DNA of 64,000 nucleotides from Nocardioides ginsengisegetis (lineage in GTDB: Bacteria > Actinomycetota > Actinomycetes > Propionibacteriales > Nocardioidaceae), in contig NZ_JACGXA010000003.1 in the NCBI RefSeq assembly GCF_014138045.1, forward strand, positions 62,001-126,000, read 5' to 3'. Below are positions 26,103-33,566 of the stretch, in pieces. Position numbers and translations under genes: made by a program. The first letter of the stretch is position 1; each line of letters starts with the position of its first letter. Under the pieces are notes generated by a model. That model was not told where the DNA came from and did no database searches. It saw only the letters and a program-made list of their open reading frames with translations.

Positions 26103-26134
26103 ACGAGCCCGTCCCCCTCGGGGGGCGGGCTCGT
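26103..26134. terminator. Hairpin terminator between rplI and a convergent gene
   Basis: A stem of about 14 bp (ACGAGCCCGTCCCC against GGGGGCGGGCTCGT, with one G-T pair) and a CTCG loop, followed by TCTCG. It lies 29 bp after rplI and 25 bp after the convergent secreted-protein gene. Confidence 0.75.
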
Positions 26135-26158
26135 TCTCGCATCAGGACCTGGTGCCGG

Positions 26159-27373
26159 CTACTGCCGGGTGTAGACCGCGTCGACGCGGACGAAGCCGTT
26201 GCGCGGCACGGACTTGACCCGGATCCGGATCGTGCCGGAGACCAGCGGGTCGTAGGCGCCACGGACCTTGTAGATGTGGAAGCGCTCATAGGTCGTCGCG
26301 GCCAGGTTGACGGTGCGCCAGATGCTGTGGCCGATCCGGACCTCCACCTTGCCCAGCTGCGGACCGGCCGGGGCGATCAGGCGCAGCACCCGGACGTTCT
26401 TGCCCGGGGCCTTGAGCTGCGCGCCGACCTGGTCGGTCTGGAGGAAGTCGCCGGCGTAGTAGCCGCCCTGGCGGACGGTGCGCCACGGCGCGCTCCCGGT
26501 CAGGTTGCGCGGGGAGTAGAAGACGACCGAGTCGGGCGTCGGGTCGGTGTTGCCGGCCTGGTCGGTGGCGGCGGCCTCGAACCGGTGCCGGCCCGGGCCG
26601 ACCTTGGTCAGCGTGGTGATCCCGTCGGCGCACTCCACCGAGGCTTCGTCGAGGGTGCAGGCGTACTTCACCGGGTGGTCGGCGTCGCCCTCGTTGCTGG
26701 CGAGCCGGACCTGGACCGCCGGCGAGCCGACCATCGGGTTGGTCGAGTCGTCGCCGTACACCTCGTAGGTCTTGGACTCCAGGAAGACGTAGGTGGTCGG
26801 CGTCATGGTGTCGACCCTGACCGTCGCGGTGGCCGGGCTCTCGTCGTAGTCGGGGGTGTCGGTGGCCGGCTGGGTGCAGAACGGCTCGGGAACGGCACAG
26901 GCGGTGTTGACCGTGATGGCGTTGTCGACCGAGTCCACGGCCCGCACGAAGAACCGGTAGGGCAGCGCGCCGGAGTCCTGGAGGTTGCCGTAGCTGGCGG
27001 ACGTGCCGTCGGTGCCGTTGCAGGCCTCCCAGCTCGCCTCGACCGGCTGGGTCGCGGTGCCGAACTGGCACTGGTAGGTGATCGGGTCGGCGTCCGCGTC
27101 GGTGTAGGCGCCGGAGAAGCTGAACGAGACGTGGTCGACCTTGATGTAGCCGCGCCCGTTGGGCGTCGGGGACGTGGCCCCCATCGTGGTCTCGGGCGCC
27201 GAGGAGTCGTCGCAGTAGGCCATCGTGACCGGGGTCGGGTTGGTCGGCTGCTCGGACGTGCACCCCGCGTCGGCGCGGGCGGGAGCGCCCGCCACCAGCA
27301 CGGGCAGGAGTGAGGCGACCAGCACGGCGGCGGTCGCGGCCGCGCGGTGCCGGACGTGGTGGGTGGTGGTCAT
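26159..27373 (-). CDS. Secreted Ig-like/CBM-like surface protein
   Basis: This 404-residue protein has a signal peptide (AAATAAVLVASLLPVLVAGAPARA) and a cysteine-containing middle part. That part has several Ig-like elements with YQCQFGTATQ and YACTLDEASVEC, in which a pair of strands is followed by VDxxGNxDPTPD-type loops. The C-terminal domain starts near GSAPWRTVRQGGYYAGDF and ends VRVDAVYTRQ. No catalytic motif is visible. The C-terminal domain resembles that of the M6 protease at 11138-15097. It is likely an extracellular binding or adhesion protein. Confidence 0.65.
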   Translation of the reverse strand: MTTTHHVRHRAAATAAVLVASLLPVLVAGAPARADAGCTSEQPTNPTPVTMAYCDDSSAPETTMGATSPTPNGRGYIKVDHVSFSFSGAYTDADADPITYQCQFGTATQPVEASWEACNGTDGTSASYGNLQDSGALPYRFFVRAVDSVDNAITVNTACAVPEPFCTQPATDTPDYDESPATATVRVDTMTPTTYVFLESKTYEVYGDDSTNPMVGSPAVQVRLASNEGDADHPVKYACTLDEASVECADGITTLTKVGPGRHRFEAAATDQAGNTDPTPDSVVFYSPRNLTGSAPWRTVRQGGYYAGDFLQTDQVGAQLKAPGKNVRVLRLIAPAGPQLGKVEVRIGHSIWRTVNLAATTYERFHIYKVRGAYDPLVSGTIRIRVKSVPRNGFVRVDAVYTRQ

Positions 27374-27430
27374 CGGCGTCTCCCCGTGGTTGCCCTGCTC
27401 TGCCCGGACAACGCGCCGGGCGACCTCAGG

Positions 27431-27988
27431 CTACGAAGTGGCCGGAGGACCTGCTGCTGATTGCTGAACTCCGGCGAGCGCCCAGGGACGGGCGTTCCAG
27501 GAGAAGAGTCCCCAGATCAGGGCGACCGCAACCATCCCGGCGGCGAGGTACGTCGGGTCCTCGAGGGAGTCCATGCCGGCGCCGAAGACGAGGACGGGGA
27601 GCAGGCCGACCACGATCGACCCCGTCCGGAGCAGGCCGAGCCAGCGGGCTGCCCGGGTGTCGCCGACCGCCGCCGCGCGGGCGGCGAGCGCGTGGCAGAG
27701 CAGCGCCATGAACCCGACCTGCGGCAGGTTGGCCGCCCAGCCCAGCGAGGCGTCCTGGTCGTAGAGCGCGTCGGTGACCGCCGGGAACCACAGCACGACC
27801 GAGACGGCGGCCGCCAGGACGGCCAGCGAGGTGAGCCGGGACCGGTGGACGAGCTCGGCCGGCAGGTCGCGCAGCCCGAGCAGCACGAGCAGCCAGCCGA
27901 AGGGGTCGGCGAGCGCGTCGTAGCCGTGGAAGCGCGCCGAGAGCACGACGACGAGCAGCCCCATGGCGATCGACTGGAGCGGCTTCAT
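27431..27988 (-). CDS. Multi-pass membrane protein, unknown function
   Basis: This 185-residue protein has five or six hydrophobic segments (SIAMGLLVVVLSARFHGYDAL, PFGWLLVLLGLRDLP, LAVLAAAVSVVLWFPAV, FMALLCHALAARAAAV, TGSIVVGLLPVLVFGAGM, MVAVALIWGLFSWNARPWAL). I do not recognise the family. It is 10 bp downstream of the MATE gene but has its own TAGATT box 7 nt before the ATG, so it may be transcribed separately. Confidence 0.7.
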   Translation of the reverse strand: MKPLQSIAMGLLVVVLSARFHGYDALADPFGWLLVLLGLRDLPAELVHRSRLTSLAVLAAAVSVVLWFPAVTDALYDQDASLGWAANLPQVGFMALLCHALAARAAAVGDTRAARWLGLLRTGSIVVGLLPVLVFGAGMDSLEDPTYLAAGMVAVALIWGLFSWNARPWALAGVQQSAAGPPATS

Positions 27989-27995
27989 GCGCGCC

Positions 27996-28001
27996 AATCT
28001 A
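27996..28001 (-). promoter_or_regulatory. -10 box for leaderless transcript of the 185-residue membrane protein
   Basis: TAGATT overlaps the stop of the MATE gene and lies 7 nt before the ATG at 27988. Confidence 0.45.
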
Positions 28002-29333
28002 CGTCCCGGTGACCAGCCACGCGTCGCCCCGCGCCCGCTGCACGAGCACGGCGAAGCGGGCGAGCATGAAGAGTCCGGCGAAGGCGACCCAGAGGACGGT
28101 CAGGCCGGCCGCGGTCGAGGCGACGAGCAGCGCCACGGGTGCGTAGACCACGAGGGTGACCAGGCCGCCGCGGGCGAGGTAGGCGCCGTCGCCGGCGCCG
28201 ATCAGCACCCCGTCGAGGACGAACACGACCCCGGCGACCGGCTGGAAGAGCGCGGCGACGAGGAGGACGGGCACGAGCAGGTCGCGGACCGCCCGGTCGT
28301 CGGTGAACAGGGCGCCGAGGAAGGGGCTGGCGGTGGCGAGCAGGAGTCCGGTCACGACCCCGCCCCGGACGCCCCAGGTGACCATCCGGCGGGTCACGGC
28401 GCGGGTGCCGTCGACGTCCCCGGCGCCGAGGTAGCGGCCGGTGATCGCCTGGGCGGCGATCGCGATCGCGTCGAGCACGAACGCGAGGAACGTCCACAGC
28501 GTCATCGCGAGCTGGTGGGTGGCGAGGTCGACCTGCTGGTCGCGGGCGGTGGTGGCGGCGACCGTGACGGCGTACGTCGTGACCAGCAGGGCGGCACGCA
28601 GGGTGAGGGTGCGGACGACGAGGGCGACTGCGGCGTGCGCGGCGGCCCGGATGCCGGGCAGGTCGGGTCGCAGGGACGCACCCTCGCGGCGGGCGGCCCG
28701 CACGACGACGCCGAGCAGGCCGGCGGCGCTGGTCACCTGGGCGAGGACCGAGCCGAGGGCCGAACCGGCGATGCCGAGGCCGCCCCAGCCCCCGGTCCCG
28801 TGGACCAGCACGAGGTTGAGCACGACGTTGAGGGCGTTGCCCGCGACGGCGACCACGAGCGGGGTGCGGGTGTCCTGCAGGCCGCGCAGGACGCCGGTCG
28901 TCGCGAGCATGACCAGGAGCGGGACGGTGCCGAGGAAGGCGATGCGGAGGTAGGTCGCGGCGGGCGCGGTGACGCTGGCGTCGGCGCCGAACGCGTGCAC
29001 CAGCGGCTCGGTGAGGACGACGCCGAGGACGGTGGTCAGGCTGCCGATGGCGACGGCCAGCCACACGCCGTCGACGCCCTGCGCGATCGCGCCCCGGAGG
29101 TCGCCGGCGCCGACGTGGCGGGCCACGCCGGCGGTGGTGCCGTAGGCCAGGAACACGCACAGCCCGATGGCGGTCTGGAGCACCGCGGCGGCGATGCCGA
29201 GGCCCGCGAGGGGCGCGGTGCCGAGGTGCCCGACGATCGCGGCGTCGGCCAGGAGGAAGAGCGGCTCGGCGACCAGCGCGAGGAACGCCGGGACGGCGAG
29301 GCGGAGGATCTCGCGGTCGTGGGCCCTGGCCAT
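27999..29333 (-). CDS. MATE family efflux transporter (DinF-like)
   Basis: This 444-residue transporter has 12 predicted helices and the MATE start REILRLAVPAFLALVAEPLFLLADAAIVGHLG. It exports organic cations or drugs using an ion gradient; the substrate is unknown. A MATE gene next to dnaB and rplI is the Streptomyces arrangement as I recall it. TAGACT lies 6 nt before the ATG. Confidence 0.9.
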   Translation of the reverse strand: MARAHDREILRLAVPAFLALVAEPLFLLADAAIVGHLGTAPLAGLGIAAAVLQTAIGLCVFLAYGTTAGVARHVGAGDLRGAIAQGVDGVWLAVAIGSLTTVLGVVLTEPLVHAFGADASVTAPAATYLRIAFLGTVPLLVMLATTGVLRGLQDTRTPLVVAVAGNALNVVLNLVLVHGTGGWGGLGIAGSALGSVLAQVTSAAGLLGVVVRAARREGASLRPDLPGIRAAAHAAVALVVRTLTLRAALLVTTYAVTVAATTARDQQVDLATHQLAMTLWTFLAFVLDAIAIAAQAITGRYLGAGDVDGTRAVTRRMVTWGVRGGVVTGLLLATASPFLGALFTDDRAVRDLLVPVLLVAALFQPVAGVVFVLDGVLIGAGDGAYLARGGLVTLVVYAPVALLVASTAAGLTVLWVAFAGLFMLARFAVLVQRARGDAWLVTGT

Positions 29334-29339
29334 GGCGTG

Positions 29340-29345
29340 AGTCTA
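29340..29345 (-). promoter_or_regulatory. -10 box for leaderless MATE transcript
   Basis: TAGACT lies 6 nt before the ATG at 29333. Confidence 0.5.
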
Positions 29346-29402
29346 GTCATAGTAAGAGGCAGATGCCCTTACTGTCCCCAACGGGACTAGTCCGACCTTG
29401 CC

Positions 29403-29670
29403 TGTGGGTAACTACCCCATACCTGTGGGAATCCCCGGTTGTCAGCGCTTTGTCGATAAAGCCTCCGGCGTACCGAGCGTGTCTGGCGGGTGAACGAAAT
29501 TAGTTCTCGGGGATTTTCCCTCCACAGGTGTGGAAACGCATTCATGCAGGTCAGCGACGTGGTACGTGCCGGATCTGATCGCCTGTCCACAGCGAACTCC
29601 CCAAGCTGTGCACACCAACGCGCGTGTCGTCCACGGGGATTGCACAGTTATCCACAGAGCCTGTGGACAA
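29403..29670. promoter_or_regulatory. Cluster of DnaA-box-like sites
   Basis: Within 270 bp there are: TGTGGGTAA (29403-29411), TGTGGGAAT (29424-29432), TGTGGAAAC (29529-29537), CTGTCCACA (29583-29591), a perfect TTATCCACA (29648-29656) and TGTGGACAA (29662-29670, the complement of TTGTCCACA, the Streptomyces consensus). The rightmost boxes lie about 200 bp before dnaB. The spacing and mix of strong and weak sites resemble an origin, a DnaA-titration site or a DnaA-controlled promoter. Confidence 0.6.
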
Positions 29671-29861
29671 CCGGCTGTCCCCAGCCCCCTCCGGACGCGT
29701 ACGGTCCACGAGTCGCCCCCCGGTGACGGGGGCCCGTCCGGGCCCTGCGATCCGGTCCGGGCGGCGGGCTCCGCAGGGGGCGCGGGCGGAGTGTCGGTGG
29801 TCGTGGCTACCGTCGGGGCAACGCGTCCGAGGGGTCGACCGGGAACGATTCAGGAGACACG

Positions 29862-31280
29862 ATGAGCGTCACCGAGCACGACTCGAGGAGCTTCCCCGAG
29901 CCGCCGATCGACGACTGGGGCGACGGCCCCGCGTCGTACGCCCCCGGCGAGCGGCCCACGAGCCCGGGCGACCGCACGCCGCCCCAGGACATGGCCGCCG
30001 AGCAGTCCGTCCTCGGCTCGATGCTGCTGTCCAAGGACGCCATCGCCGACGTGGCCGAGGTGCTGCGCGGGACCGACTTCTACCGGCCCTCGCACGAAAC
30101 GATCCACGACGCGATCATCGACCTCTACAGCCGCAGCGAGCCGGTCGACATGATCACCGTCGCCGCCGAGCTCCAGCGCCGCGGCGAGCTCCAGAAGATC
30201 GGCGGGGCGCCCTACCTCCACACGCTGTCGGCCAACGTGCCGATCGCCGCCAACGCCGGCTACTACGCCGAGATCGTCCGGGAGAAGTCCATCCTGCGAC
30301 GGCTCGTCGACGCCGGCACCAAGATCGTCCAGATCGGCTACGCCGGCGAGGGACAGGTCGACGACGTGGTCGACCAGGCGCAGGCCGAGGTCTACAAGAT
30401 CGCCGACAAGCGCTCCGGCGAGGACTACGTCCCGCTGAGCGACATCATGGACGGCGTCCTCGACGAGATCGAGGCGATCGGCAACCGCGAGGCCGGCCTC
30501 TACGGTGTGCCCACCGGCTTCGCCGACCTCGACGACCTGACCAACGGTCTGCACTCCGGCCAGATGATCATCGTCGCGGCGCGACCTGCTATGGGCAAGT
30601 CGACCCTGGCCCTCGACTTCTGCCGGGCGGCGTCGATCCACAACAACCTGACCAGCTGCTTCTTCAGCCTGGAGATGACGCGCTCGGAGATCACGATGCG
30701 CCTGCTCTCGGCCGAGGCGAAGGTGCCGCTGAACCACATCCGCAACGGCCAGATGAACGACGACGACTGGGCCAAGCTCGCGCGCAAGATGGGCGAGGTC
30801 TCCTCGGCGCCGATGTTCATCGACGACTCGCCCAACATGACGATGATGGAGATCCGGGCCAAGGCCCGTCGCCTCAAGCAGCGCCACGACCTGCAGCTGA
30901 TCGTCATCGACTACATGCAGCTGATGAGCTCGGGCAAGAAGGTCGAGTCCCGCCAGCTCGAGGTCTCGGAGTTCTCGCGCCAGATCAAGCTGCTCGCCAA
31001 GGAGCTCGAGCTCCCGATCATCGCGCTGTCCCAGCTCAACCGTGGTCCCGAGCAGCGCGGCGACAAGCGCCCGATGATGAGCGACCTGCGTGAGTCGGGA
31101 TCGCTCGAGCAGGACGCCGACATGGTGATCCTGCTGCACCGCGACGACGTCTACGAGAAGGAGTCGACCCGCCCCGGCGAGGCCGACCTGATCGTGGCCA
31201 AGCACCGCAACGGCCCGACCCGCGACATCACCGTCGCGTTCCAGGGCCACTACTCACGCTTCGTCGACATGGCCCACTGA
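29862..31280 (+). CDS. dnaB: Replicative DNA helicase DnaB
   Basis: This 472-residue helicase has a DnaG-interacting N-terminal helical domain (about 45-150, beginning PQDMAAEQSVLGSMLLSK), a linker and a RecA-like motor. The motor has Walker A in ARPAMGKST, Walker B in LIVIDYMQLM and LSQLNRGPEQR. No intein interrupts it, although inteins are common in actinobacterial dnaB. AGGAG precedes the ATG. It unwinds the fork as a hexamer. Confidence 0.96.
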   Translation: MSVTEHDSRSFPEPPIDDWGDGPASYAPGERPTSPGDRTPPQDMAAEQSVLGSMLLSKDAIADVAEVLRGTDFYRPSHETIHDAIIDLYSRSEPVDMITVAAELQRRGELQKIGGAPYLHTLSANVPIAANAGYYAEIVREKSILRRLVDAGTKIVQIGYAGEGQVDDVVDQAQAEVYKIADKRSGEDYVPLSDIMDGVLDEIEAIGNREAGLYGVPTGFADLDDLTNGLHSGQMIIVAARPAMGKSTLALDFCRAASIHNNLTSCFFSLEMTRSEITMRLLSAEAKVPLNHIRNGQMNDDDWAKLARKMGEVSSAPMFIDDSPNMTMMEIRAKARRLKQRHDLQLIVIDYMQLMSSGKKVESRQLEVSEFSRQIKLLAKELELPIIALSQLNRGPEQRGDKRPMMSDLRESGSLEQDADMVILLHRDDVYEKESTRPGEADLIVAKHRNGPTRDITVAFQGHYSRFVDMAH

Positions 31281-31317
31281 CCTGTCACACCTGCCTGTCA
31301 CACCTGGGGGAACACCG

Positions 31318-31605
31318 ATGGACCTGCACCACCTGCACCGACCGCACCCGTTGTCGCGCGCGCTGATCGTCGGCGCGGGCGTCGTCGTCCTGCTGACGCT
31401 GGCCTCCGTAGTCGCCCTCGTCGCCGACGTCTGGGGACAGCTGCCCGCTGGGCTGCTGCTGGCCCTGCTCGTCACCGAGCTGGCCGGTGCGCTGGTGTGG
31501 ATGCGCAGCCGCCGGCGGTCGCCGGGGCAGGTCGTCGGGCAGGCGCCGGAGCAGGTGGTGGGCCCGCACCTGACCCTCGTGGAGTCGAGCACCTCGCCGA
31601 GCTGA
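31318..31605 (+). CDS. Small two-helix membrane protein
   Basis: This 95-residue protein has two hydrophobic segments (LIVGAGVVVLLTLASVVALVA and LPAGLLLALLVTELAGALVWM) and a short polar tail. GGGGG precedes the ATG at 7-8 nt. It is 37 bp behind dnaB on the same strand. A direct repeat CCTGTCACACCTG occurs twice just before it. I do not recognise the family. Confidence 0.6.
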   Translation: MDLHHLHRPHPLSRALIVGAGVVVLLTLASVVALVADVWGQLPAGLLLALLVTELAGALVWMRSRRRSPGQVVGQAPEQVVGPHLTLVESSTSPS

Positions 31606-31619
31606 GGCTCGGTCCGGGC

Positions 31620-31982
31620 TCAGGCCTCGTCCTCGAAGCGGACCCGGGCGGCGGGGAGCACGGTGCCGTCGATGTCGCGCTGGGCGACGTGCCCGATCAC
31701 CTCACGCACCTGTGAACGCTGGGCGGGTGAGCACTCGACCAGGAGCCGCTCGGCGCCCCCGCTGGTGTCGACGACCGAGACGAAGCCGCTGAGGCTCAGC
31801 TCGGCCATCAACGGCACCGGGTCCTGCCCCTCGGGCACGACGTAGGCGACGGTGGACGTGTGCGGGTCGTGCAGGTGCGCCTCGGTGGCGGCGGTGCTGC
31901 GACCCAGGGAACGCAGGCCCCAGGCGCCCGCGACGAGCAGGGCGAGGACGCCGATCAGGACCAGACCCATACCGATGACCAT
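31620..31982 (-). CDS. Single-pass membrane protein with soluble C-terminus
   Basis: This 120-residue protein has an N-terminal helix (VIGMGLVLIGVLALLVAGAWGL) and an alpha/beta C-terminal part ending RVRFEDEA. The ATG at 31982 has GAGGAG at good spacing. I do not recognise the family. It is convergent with the small two-helix protein. Confidence 0.65.
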   Translation of the reverse strand: MVIGMGLVLIGVLALLVAGAWGLRSLGRSTAATEAHLHDPHTSTVAYVVPEGQDPVPLMAELSLSGFVSVVDTSGGAERLLVECSPAQRSQVREVIGHVAQRDIDGTVLPAARVRFEDEA

Positions 31983-32074
31983 GGCTCCTCCTCTGGATAC
32001 CACCGACCGGGACCGCACGTCTCCGGTCCCTTGCAGTCTGCGTCCCGCGGCGGAGCGGCCGTCAGGGCCGAGAG

Positions 32075-33070
32075 TCACCCCTCCGGGGCCGGTGGTCCCG
32101 GTGGGGGCTCGGGGGTCGGCTCGACCTCGGCGAGGTGGACGACCGCGTCGCCGCTGTTGACCAGCGGCGCCTCGGTGCGGCCGATGACGATGCCGGCGCG
32201 GTCGGCGTGCACGAGGCGGACCCGCTTGCCGAAGGAGTCGAAGAGACCGCCCAGGCGCTCACCGGCCTCGACCCGCTGGCCCAGGTCGGCCTCGAGGTGG
32301 AGCATGCCGGTGCCGCGGGCGCGCACCCAGCTGCTGCGCCAGGACTCCGCGCTCGGTGGGGGCGGTTCCTCGTCGACCGGGTCGGTCATGCCGAGGGCGG
32401 CGAGCACCCGGCGTACGCCGCGGACCCCGGCGTCGATCGCCCAGGCGTCCATCCGCCAGGCCTCGCCGGCCTCGTAGAGCAGCACCTTGGCACCCTGCTC
32501 GCGGGCGGCGTGCCGCAGCGAGCCGTCGCGGAGCTTGGCGTGCAGCATGACGGGCGCACCGAAGGCGGCGGCCAGCTCGCGAGTGCGGGGGTCCTCGAGG
32601 TCGGTGCGGATCTGGGGCAGGTTGGAGCGGCGGTCCGAGCCGGTGTGCAGGTCGATGCCGACCTCGCACTTGGCCACCACCTCGGTCATCATCAGGTGCG
32701 CGATCCGGGAGGCCAGCGAGCCACGGGCCGACCCGGGGAAGGACCGGTTCAGGTCGCGGCGGTCGGGCAGGTAGCGGCTGCCGGTCATGAAGCCGAGCAC
32801 GTTGACGATCGGCACCGCGATCAGCGTGCCGCACAGGGTCTTGGGGTCCAGGGCGGCCAGCACCTGGCGGACCACCTCCACGCCGACGGCCTCGTCGCCG
32901 TGGATCGCCGCGTCGATCCAGACCGTGGGGCCCGGCTCGCGGCCGTGCACGACCCGGACCGGGAGCTCGACGTCGGCCCCGGTCACCAGCCGGGTGATGG
33001 GCAGGGACAACGACTGGGACTTGCCGGCCCGGACCCGGACGCCGCCGATCTCGAAGGACGCGCGGGCCAT
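32075..33070 (-). CDS. Succinylglutamate desuccinylase/aspartoacylase family hydrolase
   Basis: This 331-residue M14-like zinc hydrolase has ligands in AAIHGDEAVGVEVV (His, Glu) and GIDLHTGSD (His), and a C-terminal lipoyl-like beta barrel (AGERLGGLFDSFGKRV). Such proteins cleave N-acyl or peptide bonds of amino-acid conjugates. It overlaps the retropepsin-like gene by one base (TGATG) and lies in an operon divergent from a RimK ligase. This suggests it trims or recycles RimK-type products (inference). Confidence 0.85.
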   Translation of the reverse strand: MARASFEIGGVRVRAGKSQSLSLPITRLVTGADVELPVRVVHGREPGPTVWIDAAIHGDEAVGVEVVRQVLAALDPKTLCGTLIAVPIVNVLGFMTGSRYLPDRRDLNRSFPGSARGSLASRIAHLMMTEVVAKCEVGIDLHTGSDRRSNLPQIRTDLEDPRTRELAAAFGAPVMLHAKLRDGSLRHAAREQGAKVLLYEAGEAWRMDAWAIDAGVRGVRRVLAALGMTDPVDEEPPPPSAESWRSSWVRARGTGMLHLEADLGQRVEAGERLGGLFDSFGKRVRLVHADRAGIVIGRTEAPLVNSGDAVVHLAEVEPTPEPPPGPPAPEG

Positions 33071-33543
33071 CAGCGACCCCGGTTCCGGCGACGCATCGCC
33101 ACCGGCGGGCGGCCGCCGAGGTAGGAGCTGCCGGGGTCCACGACGTACCCCTGGCGCAGGCCCTCGCGGCCCACGAGCATCCGGAAGCCCATCTCGTCAC
33201 GACGGCTCAGCGTCATCTCGGTGGTGATGGTGCGCCCCATCAGGGTGACGTCCATCGGCACCACGATCCGGTCCTCGCTCTGGCCCGACGAGCTCCGCAC
33301 GGCGCGGACGTCGAGCACCTCGGCCTCGACCTCGACCACGTCGGCGTCCGACTTCTGCCACGGGTGGATCGAGAAGCGGACCCAGGGCTTCCCGTCCTTC
33401 TCCCACTCCTCGACGTCGAAGGCGTGGATCGACGACGAGCGGGCACCCGTGTCGAGCTTGGCCTTCACCCACGGCACCCCGGCGCCGGGGAGACTCACCC
33501 ACTCGCGCCAACCTGCAACGGTGTAGGAAGGTTCTGCTGACAC
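33070..33543 (-). CDS. RimB-like retropepsin-fold protease (ATP-dependent zinc protease family)
   Basis: This 157-residue protein has the aspartic-protease-like motif KAKLDTGARSSSIHA and a downstream FRMLVGREGL segment that mirrors the second retropepsin motif. The family is found next to rimK genes; in Pseudomonas the RimB protein is linked to RimK-dependent modification of S6. The GTG start at 33543 lies 23 bp from the divergent rimK, so the two promoters must overlap. Confidence 0.82.
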   Translation of the reverse strand: MSAEPSYTVAGWREWVSLPGAGVPWVKAKLDTGARSSSIHAFDVEEWEKDGKPWVRFSIHPWQKSDADVVEVEAEVLDVRAVRSSSGQSEDRIVVPMDVTLMGRTITTEMTLSRRDEMGFRMLVGREGLRQGYVVDPGSSYLGGRPPVAMRRRNRGR

Positions 33544-33566
33544 GTCCGTCCTCTCTTCGGGGGAAC

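Larger units (their letters stand above)
29334..29861. other. 528-bp non-coding region upstream of dnaB
   Basis: This is the only gap longer than 300 bp in the window. It is AT-richer than its surroundings and holds a cluster of DnaA-box-like 9-mers on both strands (described separately). It also contains an imperfect inverted repeat GAAC-N7-GTTC at 29492-29506 and the leaderless MATE promoter at its left edge. I see no convincing protein or stable RNA gene in it. Confidence 0.75.

Noticed and set aside
29492..29506. LexA (SOS) box
   Set aside because: GAAC and GTTC are present but separated by seven bases, whereas the actinobacterial SOS box has four.
29334..29861. Chromosomal origin of replication (oriC)
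   Set aside because: The DnaA-box cluster is real, but dnaA and dnaN are absent and actinobacterial oriC lies between them. I report a DnaA-box cluster, not an origin.
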